64,000 bases of DNA from Nostoc sp. FACHB-892 (GCF_014698795.1 NZ_JACJTR010000015.1:1-64000), one strand, 5' to 3'. Shown: positions 1 to 9,224, counted from the stretch's first letter. Numbers and translations: made by a program. Notes: a model not told the origin generated them from the sequence alone.

Positions 1-84
1 CTGATTATTAACAACAAACATCTCCAACCTCTATTCTATCGTCAAAACTATCTGGATTTCAAAACTGGCGATCGCACGCTATAA
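1..84 (+). CDS. C-terminal tail of an unidentified protein (cut by window edge)
   Basis: Frame 1 is open from the first base and stops at TAA 82-84, giving 27 residues that end in FKTGDRTL. The HIP1-like GGCGATCGC falls inside it. I do not recognise the protein. The stretch may be chance, because an edge fragment this short cannot be tested. From 85 to 278 I see no convincing gene; a 17-codon ATG frame at 119-172 is too short to call. Confidence 0.25.
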   Translation: MIINNKHLQPLFYRQNYLDFKTGDRTL

Positions 85-278
85 GCTAGTCACAGAGATA
101 CTTAGACAGTTTTCGGAGATGTCTTTTGATATTCTGGAGGAATTAGGGAGTTCAGAAATTAAAGAGAATTAATTATATTAATATGTGAATAAATTCCATA
201 ACACAATTAGATGAATTGCTTCAACCAGATTTTTGATGATAAGTTAGAATAAAATTAACCAAATTTTCAAGTAAAGCC

Positions 279-620
279 ATGTCTGACTCAGTTCAGTATG
301 TCACTAACGCACAGGGAGAAAAAGTTGGAGTACTGTTAGATTTAGAAACTTACCAACAGCTAACTAACTTATCTGTAGATTCAGAATTATTGATTGGTTT
401 AAATCTAGATGAGTTGCAAGCTTTGGCAGAAAGTTATTTATCTCCCAAAGCTCAGATACAGTTACAGGAATTATTAGTTAAAAATTCTAAGAATGATTTA
501 TCAGATGATGAAACTGAAACCTTAGACAGATTATTGGCACAGGTTGACCAATTAAATATTCTTAAAACTAGAGCTAGATATACCTTAAATATTTTTAAAA
601 ATAAACAGCAACTAGCGTGA
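279..620 (+). CDS. Small acidic protein, Phd/YefM-antitoxin-like N-terminus
   Basis: A 113-residue protein. Its first ~30 residues (VTNAQGEKVGVLLDLETYQQL) resemble the N-terminal strand-helix segment of Phd/YefM-type antitoxins and the many cyanobacterial antitoxin-like proteins with the pattern ..G..vgVlldleeY..L. The rest is helical and acidic, with no toxin motif. Its stop codon overlaps the start of the HNH nuclease gene (GTGA, 617-620), so the two are almost certainly co-translated. By analogy with toxin-antitoxin modules it could restrain or pair with the downstream nuclease. That role is inference; the family call rests on the short N-terminal match only. Confidence 0.7.
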   Translation: MSDSVQYVTNAQGEKVGVLLDLETYQQLTNLSVDSELLIGLNLDELQALAESYLSPKAQIQLQELLVKNSKNDLSDDETETLDRLLAQVDQLNILKTRARYTLNIFKNKQQLA

Positions 621-1042
621 GTGTTTACATCCCTGTTGAATTAAAAAAGGAAATTCGTAGTTATTTTGCTGATTGTTGTGCTTACTGTCGCACTACTGAA
701 GGTCTAACAGTCACTACTTTTGAATTTGAGCATATCATTCCCTTGTCTGCCGGTGGGGGAACTATATTTGAAAATCTATGCTTGGCTTGTCCATCTTGTA
801 ATCGTTATAAAGCAACTAGCCAAACAGCAATTGACCCTAATACTCAAAATGAGGTTAAATTATTTAATCCACAACAGCAACTGTGGGCAGACCATTTTAC
901 TTGGAGTGAAGATGCTACAGAAATTGTAGGACTTACAACCCTTGGTAGAGCAACAATTTATACTTTGAAAATGAATCGTCTGCAATTAACTCGTGTGCGG
1001 AAAATGTGGGTGAAAATGGGTGAGCATCCACCAAATATTTGA
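617..1042 (+). CDS. HNH endonuclease
   Basis: A 141-residue protein of the single-domain HNH endonuclease family. A zinc-knuckle pair is visible: CAYC at about residues 21-24 and CPSC at about 58-61. Between them is the catalytic FEFEHIIPLSAGG segment (His near residue 40) and the C-terminal N of CNRYK, together forming the beta-beta-alpha-metal fold. The start is GTG at 617, inside the stop of the preceding gene, which explains the absence of a separate ribosome-binding site. Such small HNH proteins are common in cyanobacteria and their biological substrate is mostly unknown. The coupling to an antitoxin-like gene is the only functional hint here. Confidence 0.88.
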   Translation: MSVYIPVELKKEIRSYFADCCAYCRTTEGLTVTTFEFEHIIPLSAGGGTIFENLCLACPSCNRYKATSQTAIDPNTQNEVKLFNPQQQLWADHFTWSEDATEIVGLTTLGRATIYTLKMNRLQLTRVRKMWVKMGEHPPNI

Positions 1043-1128
1043 GTAAGTGCAAAATATTGAAAGCAAGTTGTAGCGCTATAAAGAAAGTTGTAATAAATAT
1101 TTAGAGAATTGGGAAAGTTGTTAATCAA

Positions 1129-1965
1129 ATGCTGAACTTGAAAAAATCACGATCGCAGATTCTGCTAATGTATGCGCTATTGGGAGCGATCGCACTGGTA
1201 ATGCTCTTTCCTTTACTGTGGCTGGTTAGTACAGCCTTGAAATCGCCTACAGAAAATATTTTGCAGTCGCCGCCACAGTTATTGCCTGCCTCACCTACAC
1301 TAGATAACTTCTTTAGTGTATGGAACTCTTTACCTTTTGGACAATATCTCTATAACAGCACTTTGGTTTCAGTGCTAACTGTTGGCTTAAATTTATTATT
1401 TTGCGCTTTAGCTGCCTATCCGTTGGCAAGATTATCATTTGTCGGGCGAGACTGGATTTTTGTAGCGATTGTCTCTACAATTATGATTCCCTTCCAAATC
1501 GTGATGATTCCCCTTTATATTTTAACAGTCCAGTTGGGTTTGAGAAATAGTTATTTAGGGATGATTTTTCCGAGTTTAGCTTCTGCTTTTGGCATTTTTC
1601 TATTACGCCAAGCTTTTATGAGTGTCCCCAAAGAGATAGAAGAAGCTGCGCGGATGGATGGCAGTTCGGAGTTAGGTTTGTGGTGGTATGTGATGTTACC
1701 AGCAGTTCGCCCAGCGTTGGTAACTTTAGCTATTTTTGTATTTATTGGTGCTTGGAGTGATTTTTTGTGGCCTTTAATCGTCATCCAAGACGAAAATTTA
1801 TACACTCTCCCCTTGGGAGTCGCCAAGCTGGCAGGCACATTTTCTCTTGACTGGCGCTTGGTAGCTGCTGGCTCAGTAATTGCGATCGCCCCAGTATTAT
1901 TATTATTTTTGTTTTTACAACGTTACATTGTCCCCACAGAAACTGGTAGTGGGGTCAAAGGTTGA
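1129..1965 (+). CDS. Sugar ABC transporter permease, MalG type
   Basis: A 278-residue inner-membrane protein of the binding-protein-dependent permease family (MalG/LacG-like, carbohydrate uptake). It has six hydrophobic segments, and the cytoplasmic EAA loop is clear at about residues 178-200 (EEAARMDGSS followed by MLPAVRPAL), where the ATPase subunit docks. Length is normal for MalG-type subunits. It stands alone: no MalF partner, ATPase or binding protein is adjacent. Dispersed sugar-ABC subunits are common in cyanobacteria, so partners are probably encoded elsewhere. The substrate cannot be deduced. Confidence 0.92.
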   Translation: MLNLKKSRSQILLMYALLGAIALVMLFPLLWLVSTALKSPTENILQSPPQLLPASPTLDNFFSVWNSLPFGQYLYNSTLVSVLTVGLNLLFCALAAYPLARLSFVGRDWIFVAIVSTIMIPFQIVMIPLYILTVQLGLRNSYLGMIFPSLASAFGIFLLRQAFMSVPKEIEEAARMDGSSELGLWWYVMLPAVRPALVTLAIFVFIGAWSDFLWPLIVIQDENLYTLPLGVAKLAGTFSLDWRLVAAGSVIAIAPVLLLFLFLQRYIVPTETGSGVKG

Positions 1966-2028
1966 ATAAGAAAGTGGAAATCAGGGAGACGCAAGAACGC
2001 AAAGAAAAGCTAATGACTAATGACTGAT

Positions 2029-2682
2029 TCAATAAGCCCCGGTTTTTTTTAAAACTACCCAGATAGTTTTAACAATCAGACTCAGGTCATAAGTTATAGA
2101 CCACTTGCATTGATAATCTATATCCATCTTGACAATGGTTTCAAAGTCTGTAATGCTAGAACGTCCATTAGCCTGCCATTCTCCGGTAATGCCTGGTTTG
2201 ACTCGCAATCTATCCCAGTGGTGTGGATCGTAATTGCTGACTTCATCAGGAGTGGGTGGACGAGTACCAACTAAACTCATGTCCCCTATCAGAACATTCC
2301 AAAATTGGGGAAATTCGTCTAAACTAGTACGCCGCAAAAACTTACCAACAGGAGTAATGCGAGGATCGTCAACAGATTTAAAAATGTGACCTTTAGCTTG
2401 GTTTTCAACCAAATGCTTGAGTTTGTCGGCATCGACGATCATGGAACGGAATTTCCAAATGCGGAAAGTTTTTCCGTTCAAACCACAGCGAATTTGGGAA
2501 TAAAATATTGGGCTTGGCTCATGAATAAAGGTAGCAATCGCCAAAGGAATTGCTACCATAAATGTAATAATCAGCCCTACAATGGCTCCAATAATGTCAA
2601 TTAATCGTTTTCTTACGCTTAAGGTTGACGGGTGTAAAGGCTGTTGCGAACAATTAACTGAATAAAGATAAAGGTGATTCAC
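2029..2682 (-). CDS. Undecaprenyl-phosphate sugar-1-phosphate transferase (bacterial sugar transferase)
   Basis: A 217-residue initiating transferase for exopolysaccharide or O-antigen-type glycans. It moves a sugar-1-phosphate from a nucleotide sugar to a polyprenyl phosphate at the inner membrane. It has the short form of the family: one membrane hairpin (about residues 28-52), then the catalytic core with KFRSM, the DPRITPVGKFLRRTSLDEFPQ block (broken here as DPRIT..FLRRTSLDE), PQFWNVLIGDMSLVGTRP and VKPGITG. The N-terminal four-helix extension of WbaP/WcaJ is absent. It is one of several polysaccharide genes in this window (CsaB, GT87, GT4), but is not adjacent to them. Confidence 0.93.
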   Translation of the reverse strand: MNHLYLYSVNCSQQPLHPSTLSVRKRLIDIIGAIVGLIITFMVAIPLAIATFIHEPSPIFYSQIRCGLNGKTFRIWKFRSMIVDADKLKHLVENQAKGHIFKSVDDPRITPVGKFLRRTSLDEFPQFWNVLIGDMSLVGTRPPTPDEVSNYDPHHWDRLRVKPGITGEWQANGRSSITDFETIVKMDIDYQCKWSITYDLSLIVKTIWVVLKKTGAY

Positions 2683-2900
2683 AAGGACTAACTTATCTAC
2701 AACAGGACTTTTTGATCAGTAGTGTAGACATGAACACAATGTTTAGTCGATTTTTACTGCTTTTGTCATTACCACCGAGTATTAACATACACAAAATTTA
2801 AACAATATAAAAACTAAAAACCTAAAGTTTACAGAATCTTTTAATTAAGGTGGTAGATCGTAAAATTACAGTATTTTTTTCATTCAATAGAAATATACAG

Positions 2901-3072
2901 AACTTACGCACTGTACAAAATAACCATCTTATGTGTCAAGGTAAATACGTTGTTTCAGGCTTTGATTAATAACTCTTGATTGGCTGCGATCGCCAAAATA
3001 ACATTGAAAAATCTAGCTATAAGCCTTGAAAACTATACCTGTTACTTTGGGTTCTCTGTCAATGCGTAAGTT
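2901..3072. repeat. MITE-like element with 10-bp terminal inverted repeats
   Basis: AACTTACGCA at 2901-2910 is repeated as its exact reverse complement TGCGTAAGTT at 3063-3072, bounding a 172-bp non-coding segment that contains one HIP1-like site. The left end continues with TGTACAAAATAACCAT, and that 16-mer recurs at 60139-60154, so the end sequence belongs to a dispersed family. No target-site duplication is obvious. The rest of the 2683-3177 gap is AT-rich and shows no gene. Confidence 0.5.
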
Positions 3073-3177
3073 TTAATATTGTGTTCTGGATACACATCTA
3101 AAATATTACAGTGTTGAGAGCAGAAAGCCCATCAGGATGTGACCGACTCAGAAAGACACATCCATGATGCACTAATC

Positions 3178-6100
3178 TCAATGATTAACCTCTAAAGCAA
3201 AATTCACTAAGTATGGTTCCTCCAGTGATTGCTGATTACTAGCTTTGATCGCATCTAGATAGCGGCGCAAAGATAACAGTTGTTGGGAATTGGGACGATA
3301 AGTAAGACTCCCTTGTTTTTCAAAAAGTGGTGCTGTAGCGATCGCCTGATAGTCAGGATTTTCTTGCGAACTCTGAGTGAGCCAAGTTGAATCTGTAACT
3401 GAAGGTATCAAACCCGAAGGTAGTTCACCTTCCAAAAAAGCCAGTAGGCGTTGCTGACAAGTGCGAGTATTGATCCCACGACCCTCAAATAGCTGGATAA
3501 CTTCACCAAAAGATAAAGGTCGGTCTGGTAGCAGCCGCAGCAATTCTGTAAATAAGAAATAATCCGTGTATTGTTGCCTGGGTATATCTAATATCTGGGG
3601 ATGCAGAGGCAGCATCGCCAAACCATAAGCAACGCGACTGCAATTAGGAGCGCCGTTTTCGCCAAGATACAAATCTTGAATAATCTTGGCACCGGGGAGT
3701 TTTTGCCGTAACCATCGGTTTACCGTCCCGACACAAGCCAACCCACCAGTCAGAATCGCTTGATTAATGGATTCTGTGGGGATGCCACGAGCTACCAACA
3801 ACTTGTTGAGTTCTCGGTTTAAGCGACGCACAAAGGGGACAAATACGTGGCTTTCTAAGTCTCGTCGCTGCAAAATCCATTGCTGATCGGCCAATTCCAG
3901 GGTAAAAGAATCTTGGTGTTGCAAAATCAGCTTTAGAGCTAGGGCGGCATCTAATACCGCCTGTCCCAGTAGAGAACTTTCTAGACGCTGCTGGAGGCGA
4001 ATCCGAGCGGTGATATCTGGTTCCCCGACTCTTGGTAGTTCTAATTCTTCCAACCCTAAACTCTGCCAACGCATTTGGTCTAAACCGGGAATTGACGGTT
4101 GCCATTGCCAAGGATTACTGATGATAGTTTTGCCATCACTTGGTGTTTCTTGGCGTGATTGCCGAGATTTCGGTGGCAATAGCAGCTGGCAGATAATATC
4201 TTGTTCAATTCCCTTGCTAGCATAGGCAAAACTATGGAGCATGAAATCATTGTATGTCAATTGCACCAATGTTTCTGGGACATCAACTAGCAACATTTCT
4301 GTGGTAGATGTTCCAATGTTAATGACAAGGGTATTGCCAACAATGGGATGTTCACTGGTTTTTGCAGGATAAGAACCCTGAGGTTGGCTTAATTTTATTT
4401 GCTCACCGTTAGCAGCATCGAGTTCTGGGAGTAAACTAGCGATCGCTTCTTCTACAAAAAAGACTTGCTGCGGATGTTGGATGAGTTTACTGGTGAGTAA
4501 AGCTTCCCGTACATTGAAGCGGTATGGTTCCGACCAACTAGATGGACATGTGCAAATTACACCAGCAATATTATTGATAATCTTGGGAAAATCTTGTTCG
4601 CTGATCCCCACAGCAGCAGCCATTAAACTAGGGGTGGTACAAGTTTTTTCGGATTTGAGGGTTAATAGTAGCTTAGAGAGCGATCGCACAATCCAAATCA
4701 AAGGACCTGCCGAAAATTCATTTAATTGCAAAACAGGTTCCCATTTCTGCCGTTCACTCTTGTAGGGAATGGCTACTTGTAAATAGGGCTTTAACTGCGC
4801 CGAGTAGAGATTATTTGTTGTCGCATCTGCTGTTGATCTCCGTGTTGCAGGAGTAGTGACCGAGCGATCGGGCACTTTATCTTGGGCAACAGCCGCAGGT
4901 GCTGTCTGTTCATGTACTTCAATACTTTCGTTTTCTCCGTGGGGAACAGAAGCTGTAGGCAGATAAACTTCTGTTGGTAAACGAAATGATTGTTGAAAGG
5001 AAGTTGTTCCCGGCGGATTTTCTGATGACCAGTAGATAGGATGTACAACAAAAGTCGAGCGATTTAATAATGCGGCAGAAATTCCTGTTGTACCTAAATC
5101 AATTCCTAAATACCAGACTGATTCCAGAACATTGAGCGATTCTGGATTATTGATGGAGTTGGAAATTGGAGGTAAAGAACTTTCTTCAACAGGAGTTATA
5201 ACTTCCTTTTTTTGTTCAGTTTCTACCTGGGGAACTGCCAAACTGGAGAAAGCAGCAGTTGAAGTATTTTCTACTATTTGAAGATTTTCTGTTTGCGGTT
5301 CAGGGGGAGTTGTGGAGATTGTGTCTTGAGTTTTATCATTTAGTTCTGAGAAAATATCCAAGTTGTTAGCTGGCTGGGACTCAGAATTTAGCTGCTGATC
5401 AAAATTAGCTAAATCCCGATCTAATTGCTGCAACTGTTCTTCATCTAAAGAAATATCAAGTACGGCTGGAGCTTGGTTTGACTCAACAGAAAGCAAATTT
5501 TCTTGTGGCGAAGCAGCAACGTAGTTATCTGAAGATAGTTCTGGTTGATCATCATTAATTAATACTTCTGGTGTGGCGATACCTTGGGTAGGCTTCTCTT
5601 CTGCTGCGCCAACGAGACGCTGCGCTAATGCCAAGGCAATTTCCTCTGCTTCTGGAGTAACTGGTGCTGTAATTATGGCATCCTCCGCAGAGAATGACAC
5701 TTCTAGCAGTTCCTGATCATCGCCTGCATCAGGCAATAGGTCAGTTAGGGTATTAATAGTATCAACACTAGCTGGCTGAGTGTCGATTTGCGCGGGAAAA
5801 CTGTCTGTTTGTGGCAGAGAGTTGCTAAGAGGCGAGTTTAGGTCAGTCTCCTCTGCAAAAAATAGTTCTTCCTGTGGTTCCGATGATGAATCTGTGGTTT
5901 CCACTAAAGTCTCTTGCGATGAAAAACCCATATCTGATGTCACAACAGGAGAATCCACGGTTGCAGGGACAGATGAACTTTCAGCGATGTTCAACGTTGA
6001 TTCTGAGGCAGTGGCAACCTCAAGACTTGGATTATTAACATCACCAGTACCAAACAAACTGGCGTAAAGCTGATCTACTTCATCACCTATTAACGCAGAA

Positions 6101-7209
6101 ATATCTTGCGATAATTCCGTCGGGGTTTCAGAAGATTCAGACGAGTCTAAGCCAAGCTGCAACATCACTGCATCTAAATCTTCTGTGAGAGTAGTCTCCT
6201 GTTGCTCAGAATTAATTGTGACTGAAGAAGAAGTTTCTGATTGTATAAACTCCAAGGGTTGGGCTGCAACTCCAGCAGGGATCTCGCCTGGGTCAACTAA
6301 TGATGGTTGTGGATCAGATTCGACCTCAAGGAAAGATGGCTGGGAGCTAGGGGATTGTTGCTGCAAATGCTGGGTCAAATTGTTGATAAAGCTGCCCATC
6401 AACTGTTCGCCTTGCATTCCCTTGCTATGCATTCTTGCTAGTGCTTGCGACAGGGATTCGTCATAAGTATTAATGTTGCGCTGTAGTGCTTCAAATACTA
6501 CATTCACAGTCCCATCTAGTGATAATAGGTGTTGATCCAACTCCCTAGCCAGCTGGGTTAACCGCTCCATACGGTCTGGTGATTCTAATAAAGGTTGAGT
6601 TGCAGAAGTTGCTGGTTCTGAGTTTGCAGTATTTTCTCCTGAAGAACTGGCGGAATTTTCCCACGTCTGTGCTAGTAGTGGTGTTAAAGTTGGCACAAGA
6701 CGACTCATGAGTACCTGTAAAAACTCAGTAATCACCTGCTCTTGGTTGGTCAGCTGCTGCGCTAAGGAGTAATTTTGCAATCGCCTTTGCTCTAGCTGCC
6801 GAATTTCCTGTACAAGAGTGGCTCGCTCTTGCAAGAGCAATTCTAATTCCGATCGCAATGGCTGGATCAAGCTCGAAAATTCACTTTTTAATTGTTCTGC
6901 CCCAACAGTACTCTGTTCCTGATAGAATTCGAGCGGCGGCAATGGATACTGATTATTATCTTGGTCAAGAAGTTTTGTGAATAAAGGCGATGGCGGTTCT
7001 TCAGAAGATTGATCTGGGATGTCGCTCTCTAATGCTTCTTTTTCTTGTAGTCTCACCAAGAAGTTGCGAATTCGTTCTAAAACCTCTTTATGCTCCTGCG
7101 CCTGACCAGGCAGAAATCTAGACAGGCGCTTGCCACCACTGGCAAGTAAGTTGTCAATGTCTGCGATCAGCTTTTGAATTTCATCTGCACTGGAAGTCAC
7201 TTTTATCAC
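3178..7209 (-). CDS. Giant Hsp70/actin-like ATPase protein with long acidic coiled-coil N-terminus
   Basis: A 1343-residue protein. Residues 1-280 are rich in leucine, glutamine and charged residues and look coiled-coil. Residues 280-690 are a low-complexity acidic S/E/T/P/Q stretch. From about residue 700 comes an Hsp70/actin-fold ATPase: phosphate-1 loop YLGIDLGTTGISAAL, phosphate-2 loop LVINIGTSTTEML near residue 960, adenosine loop ILTGGLACVG near 1150. The peptide-binding domain of true DnaK is not recognisable, and the ATPase itself has insertions (P/T-rich stretch at about 755-810). Role unknown; a scaffold or cell-envelope sensor is as likely as a chaperone. It is monocistronic and divergent from the Crp-type gene. 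Confidence 0.85.
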   Translation of the reverse strand: MIKVTSSADEIQKLIADIDNLLASGGKRLSRFLPGQAQEHKEVLERIRNFLVRLQEKEALESDIPDQSSEEPPSPLFTKLLDQDNNQYPLPPLEFYQEQSTVGAEQLKSEFSSLIQPLRSELELLLQERATLVQEIRQLEQRRLQNYSLAQQLTNQEQVITEFLQVLMSRLVPTLTPLLAQTWENSASSSGENTANSEPATSATQPLLESPDRMERLTQLARELDQHLLSLDGTVNVVFEALQRNINTYDESLSQALARMHSKGMQGEQLMGSFINNLTQHLQQQSPSSQPSFLEVESDPQPSLVDPGEIPAGVAAQPLEFIQSETSSSVTINSEQQETTLTEDLDAVMLQLGLDSSESSETPTELSQDISALIGDEVDQLYASLFGTGDVNNPSLEVATASESTLNIAESSSVPATVDSPVVTSDMGFSSQETLVETTDSSSEPQEELFFAEETDLNSPLSNSLPQTDSFPAQIDTQPASVDTINTLTDLLPDAGDDQELLEVSFSAEDAIITAPVTPEAEEIALALAQRLVGAAEEKPTQGIATPEVLINDDQPELSSDNYVAASPQENLLSVESNQAPAVLDISLDEEQLQQLDRDLANFDQQLNSESQPANNLDIFSELNDKTQDTISTTPPEPQTENLQIVENTSTAAFSSLAVPQVETEQKKEVITPVEESSLPPISNSINNPESLNVLESVWYLGIDLGTTGISAALLNRSTFVVHPIYWSSENPPGTTSFQQSFRLPTEVYLPTASVPHGENESIEVHEQTAPAAVAQDKVPDRSVTTPATRRSTADATTNNLYSAQLKPYLQVAIPYKSERQKWEPVLQLNEFSAGPLIWIVRSLSKLLLTLKSEKTCTTPSLMAAAVGISEQDFPKIINNIAGVICTCPSSWSEPYRFNVREALLTSKLIQHPQQVFFVEEAIASLLPELDAANGEQIKLSQPQGSYPAKTSEHPIVGNTLVINIGTSTTEMLLVDVPETLVQLTYNDFMLHSFAYASKGIEQDIICQLLLPPKSRQSRQETPSDGKTIISNPWQWQPSIPGLDQMRWQSLGLEELELPRVGEPDITARIRLQQRLESSLLGQAVLDAALALKLILQHQDSFTLELADQQWILQRRDLESHVFVPFVRRLNRELNKLLVARGIPTESINQAILTGGLACVGTVNRWLRQKLPGAKIIQDLYLGENGAPNCSRVAYGLAMLPLHPQILDIPRQQYTDYFLFTELLRLLPDRPLSFGEVIQLFEGRGINTRTCQQRLLAFLEGELPSGLIPSVTDSTWLTQSSQENPDYQAIATAPLFEKQGSLTYRPNSQQLLSLRRYLDAIKASNQQSLEEPYLVNFALEVNH

Positions 7210-7225
7210 CTTACCTAAAAACGTC

Positions 7226-7242
7226 TGTCACCTAATGTGACA
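7226..7242. promoter_or_regulatory. Palindrome TGTCAC-N5-GTGACA, possible operator
   Basis: Perfect 6-bp arms around CTAAT lie 17 bp upstream of the ATG of the Hsp70-like gene and in the divergent gap to the Crp/Fnr gene. Its dyad size fits a dimeric regulator, but the half-sites are not the textbook CRP (TGTGA/TCACA), FNR or NtcA sequence. So close to the start codon it could also act as an RNA hairpin. Confidence 0.3.
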
Positions 7243-7260
7243 ATTACTTTACAATCACCG

Positions 7261-7306
7261 TACCCCTACGGGGATCTTGCTACGCGCAGCGTCTCCCATA
7301 GGAGAA
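7261..7306. repeat. Dispersed cyanobacterial repeat (CCCCTACGGGG ... GCGCAGCGTCTCCC)
   Basis: The stretch has the palindromic CCCCTACGGGG and then TACGCGCAGCGTCTCCCATAG, a type of sequence scattered over Nostocales genomes. Related copies in this window lie at 16488-16535, 21423-21473, 24083-24115 and 59206-59252. The remainder of the 7210-7691 gap shows no gene; it must hold the promoters of the two divergent genes. Confidence 0.55.
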
Positions 7307-7691
7307 GTTTTGAATGGCAAAAGCCGCTGCTTGTGCTTGTGACTGTCATTATGTTATGGATTACCGGGAGTCGTGGCAATCTTCAGTCAGCGTTTGTTTA
7401 AGAAGCTTAGTTTTGCAGCTCATTAAGTTGCCTATTTTTGAAAATCGCTGAAATACCTGAGCAATAATTTACTCCCTTTAGTATCATTAGTATTGTTTGC
7501 CTATATTTTTAACTAAACCAGCAGAAGTCTCTCGCTTACCTGATAGGAGAGTGATAGGATAGCAGTTTTTTTAGGAACATCTAGCATAGTTTAGTTTTCT
7601 TTTTGAAAGGGAGCTGTGCTTTGATAGCTTAAGCTGAAAATGGCGGTCTTGTTTTTCGTGTGTATATAGCACCTTCAATAAAGATGTCGTA

Positions 7692-8396
7692 ATGGAAGAC
7701 CGATATAGCTTGCAAGCACAGGCTAATTCCTGGATGATCACGTCGTCGGCTCCCTTTTTTCAAGGGTTGCCAGAAACTGCTGTGGAATCAGCCCTGCTCC
7801 ATCTTGCTACCCGCACTCACCCAGCCAATCAAGTGATTCTACTGGAAAATGACTGGGGTGGTTCTGTATATTTTATTCTGGACGGATGGGTAAAAATTCG
7901 CACCTACAATCTGGAAGGAAAAGAGGTAACACTGAATATTCTTGGCAAAGGGGAATTGTTTGGTGAAATGGCAGCGCTAGATGAAGTCCCTCGATCCACA
8001 GATGTGATTACCTTGACCCCAACGGTAATTGGTAGTATGCCTGCTCAGGATTTTGTCAAGTTACTTCATATAGAACCCTTGGCGGGAGTTCGATTGGCGC
8101 AACTAATGGCACGACGTTTGCGGCAAGTAAATCGCCGATTGCGGTTGCGGGAATCTGATAGCCAGTCACGAGTGGCAGATACGTTGCTATTTTTGGCAGA
8201 AGGACAGGGAAAAAAAGGGCAAACAGGAATCGAAATCCCCAATTTACCTCATCGGGAATTGAGTAGTTTGAGCGGACTGGCGCGGGAAACTGTGACACGA
8301 GTGTTGACAAGGCTAGAAAAAAAAGGCTTGATTAAACGGGATCAAGACACTATTTGTATTCCCGATTTGTCAGCCTTAGAAAGAATGATAGTTTAA
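7692..8396 (+). CDS. Crp/Fnr-family transcriptional regulator
   Basis: A 234-residue regulator. The cyclic-nucleotide-binding-type beta-barrel covers about residues 20-140 (VILLENDWGGSVYFILDGWVK; GELFGEMAALDEVPRSTDV, close to the cAMP phosphate-binding cassette GE.ALl...pRaAtv). A long dimer helix follows, then a C-terminal winged helix-turn-helix with LSGLARETVTRVLTRLEKKG as recognition unit. There are no Fnr-type cysteines. The ATG at 7692 is chosen because the preceding frame is closed. It is followed after 4 bp by the DUF2232 gene and then by cobT, a conserved cyanobacterial order, so the three may share a transcript. Confidence 0.92.
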   Translation: MEDRYSLQAQANSWMITSSAPFFQGLPETAVESALLHLATRTHPANQVILLENDWGGSVYFILDGWVKIRTYNLEGKEVTLNILGKGELFGEMAALDEVPRSTDVITLTPTVIGSMPAQDFVKLLHIEPLAGVRLAQLMARRLRQVNRRLRLRESDSQSRVADTLLFLAEGQGKKGQTGIEIPNLPHRELSSLSGLARETVTRVLTRLEKKGLIKRDQDTICIPDLSALERMIV

Positions 8397-8400
8397 AAAC

Positions 8401-9147
8401 TTGTCAGATATGAGTATTTTAGATTCTCTGCCAAACGAGCCGGAGGAAGATCCATCCCCTGAGTCTCCAACTCCCCACAATCATTGGTTAGACAAAGAAC
8501 AGCAGTTAATGCCTCCTCAAATCAAGGCTGATGCGCCCTTGAGGATGGTAGAAACGGCGTTTTTAGCCAGTACTGCGAGCTTGATTTGGTTTATTAATTT
8601 CTACTTTCCCTTAGGCCCAGTTTTACGGATATTTTTTCCGGTGCCGATCGCTCTAGTTTATCTGCGTTGGGGCAGACGTGCGGCATGGATGGCAGCACTC
8701 ACTTCCGGGTTACTGCTAACGGTACTGATGGGACCAGCCCGCAGTTTGCTGTTTGTCATGCCCTACGCGTTCATGGGTGTGCTTTTGGGAGCGACATGGT
8801 ATCGTCGTGTTCCCTGGATTGTTTCTATCACCTTGGGTACGTTGTTGGGTACTTTGGGAGTCTTTTTTCGGCTGTGGTTGCTGTCTGTTCTGTCGGGTGA
8901 AGACTTGTGGATTTATGGAATTACCCAGGCGACTAGGATCATAGAGTGGGTATTTTTGAAACTGAGTTTGTTGGCGAGTCCCAGTGTATTTTTGATTCAA
9001 GTGGTGGTGATCGCTCTAATTTTACTCAACAACTTTATTTACCTTTTTTTGGTACACCTAGCATCATGGTTGCTTTTTGATCGTTTGGGTAACCCCATTC
9101 CCCGTCCACCACGCTGGGTACAAGTTCTCATAGATTATGAAGGATAG
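8401..9147 (+). CDS. DUF2232 multi-spanning membrane protein
   Basis: A 248-residue integral membrane protein with an acidic, proline-rich cytoplasmic N-terminus (about 45 residues) followed by six or so hydrophobic helices. Gene order, length and composition match the DUF2232 family (distantly ECF S-component-like). Translation may start at TTG 8401 or at ATG 8410 (MSILDSLPNEP); the latter is the more usual codon and loses only three residues. The gap to the Crp-type gene is 4 bp, indicating an operon. The position before cobT makes a role in vitamin or metal transport thinkable, but this is inference. Confidence 0.85.
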   Translation: MSDMSILDSLPNEPEEDPSPESPTPHNHWLDKEQQLMPPQIKADAPLRMVETAFLASTASLIWFINFYFPLGPVLRIFFPVPIALVYLRWGRRAAWMAALTSGLLLTVLMGPARSLLFVMPYAFMGVLLGATWYRRVPWIVSITLGTLLGTLGVFFRLWLLSVLSGEDLWIYGITQATRIIEWVFLKLSLLASPSVFLIQVVVIALILLNNFIYLFLVHLASWLLFDRLGNPIPRPPRWVQVLIDYEG

Positions 9148-9152
9148 TTATT

Positions 9153-9188
9153 GGTCATTAGTCACTTGTCATTAGTCATTTGTCCTTG
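9153..9188. repeat. Short direct repeats (TCATTAGTCA type)
   Basis: GGTCATTAGTCACTTGTCATTAGTCATTTGTC contains two copies of TCATTAGTCA, the AATGAC/TCATTAG type of short direct repeat scattered in cyanobacterial intergenic DNA. It fills the gap between the DUF2232 gene and cobT. Confidence 0.5.
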
Positions 9189-9224
9189 GTTAAATAATGA
9201 GTCCTAACTAATCACCGAAGCTCC

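Noticed and set aside
3063..3177. Small gene downstream of the MITE-like element
   Set aside because: No frame over 30 codons with a start and ribosome-binding site; the hairpin-like AGGATGTG/CACATCC stretch near 3135-3169 looks like the end of the Hsp70-like transcript.
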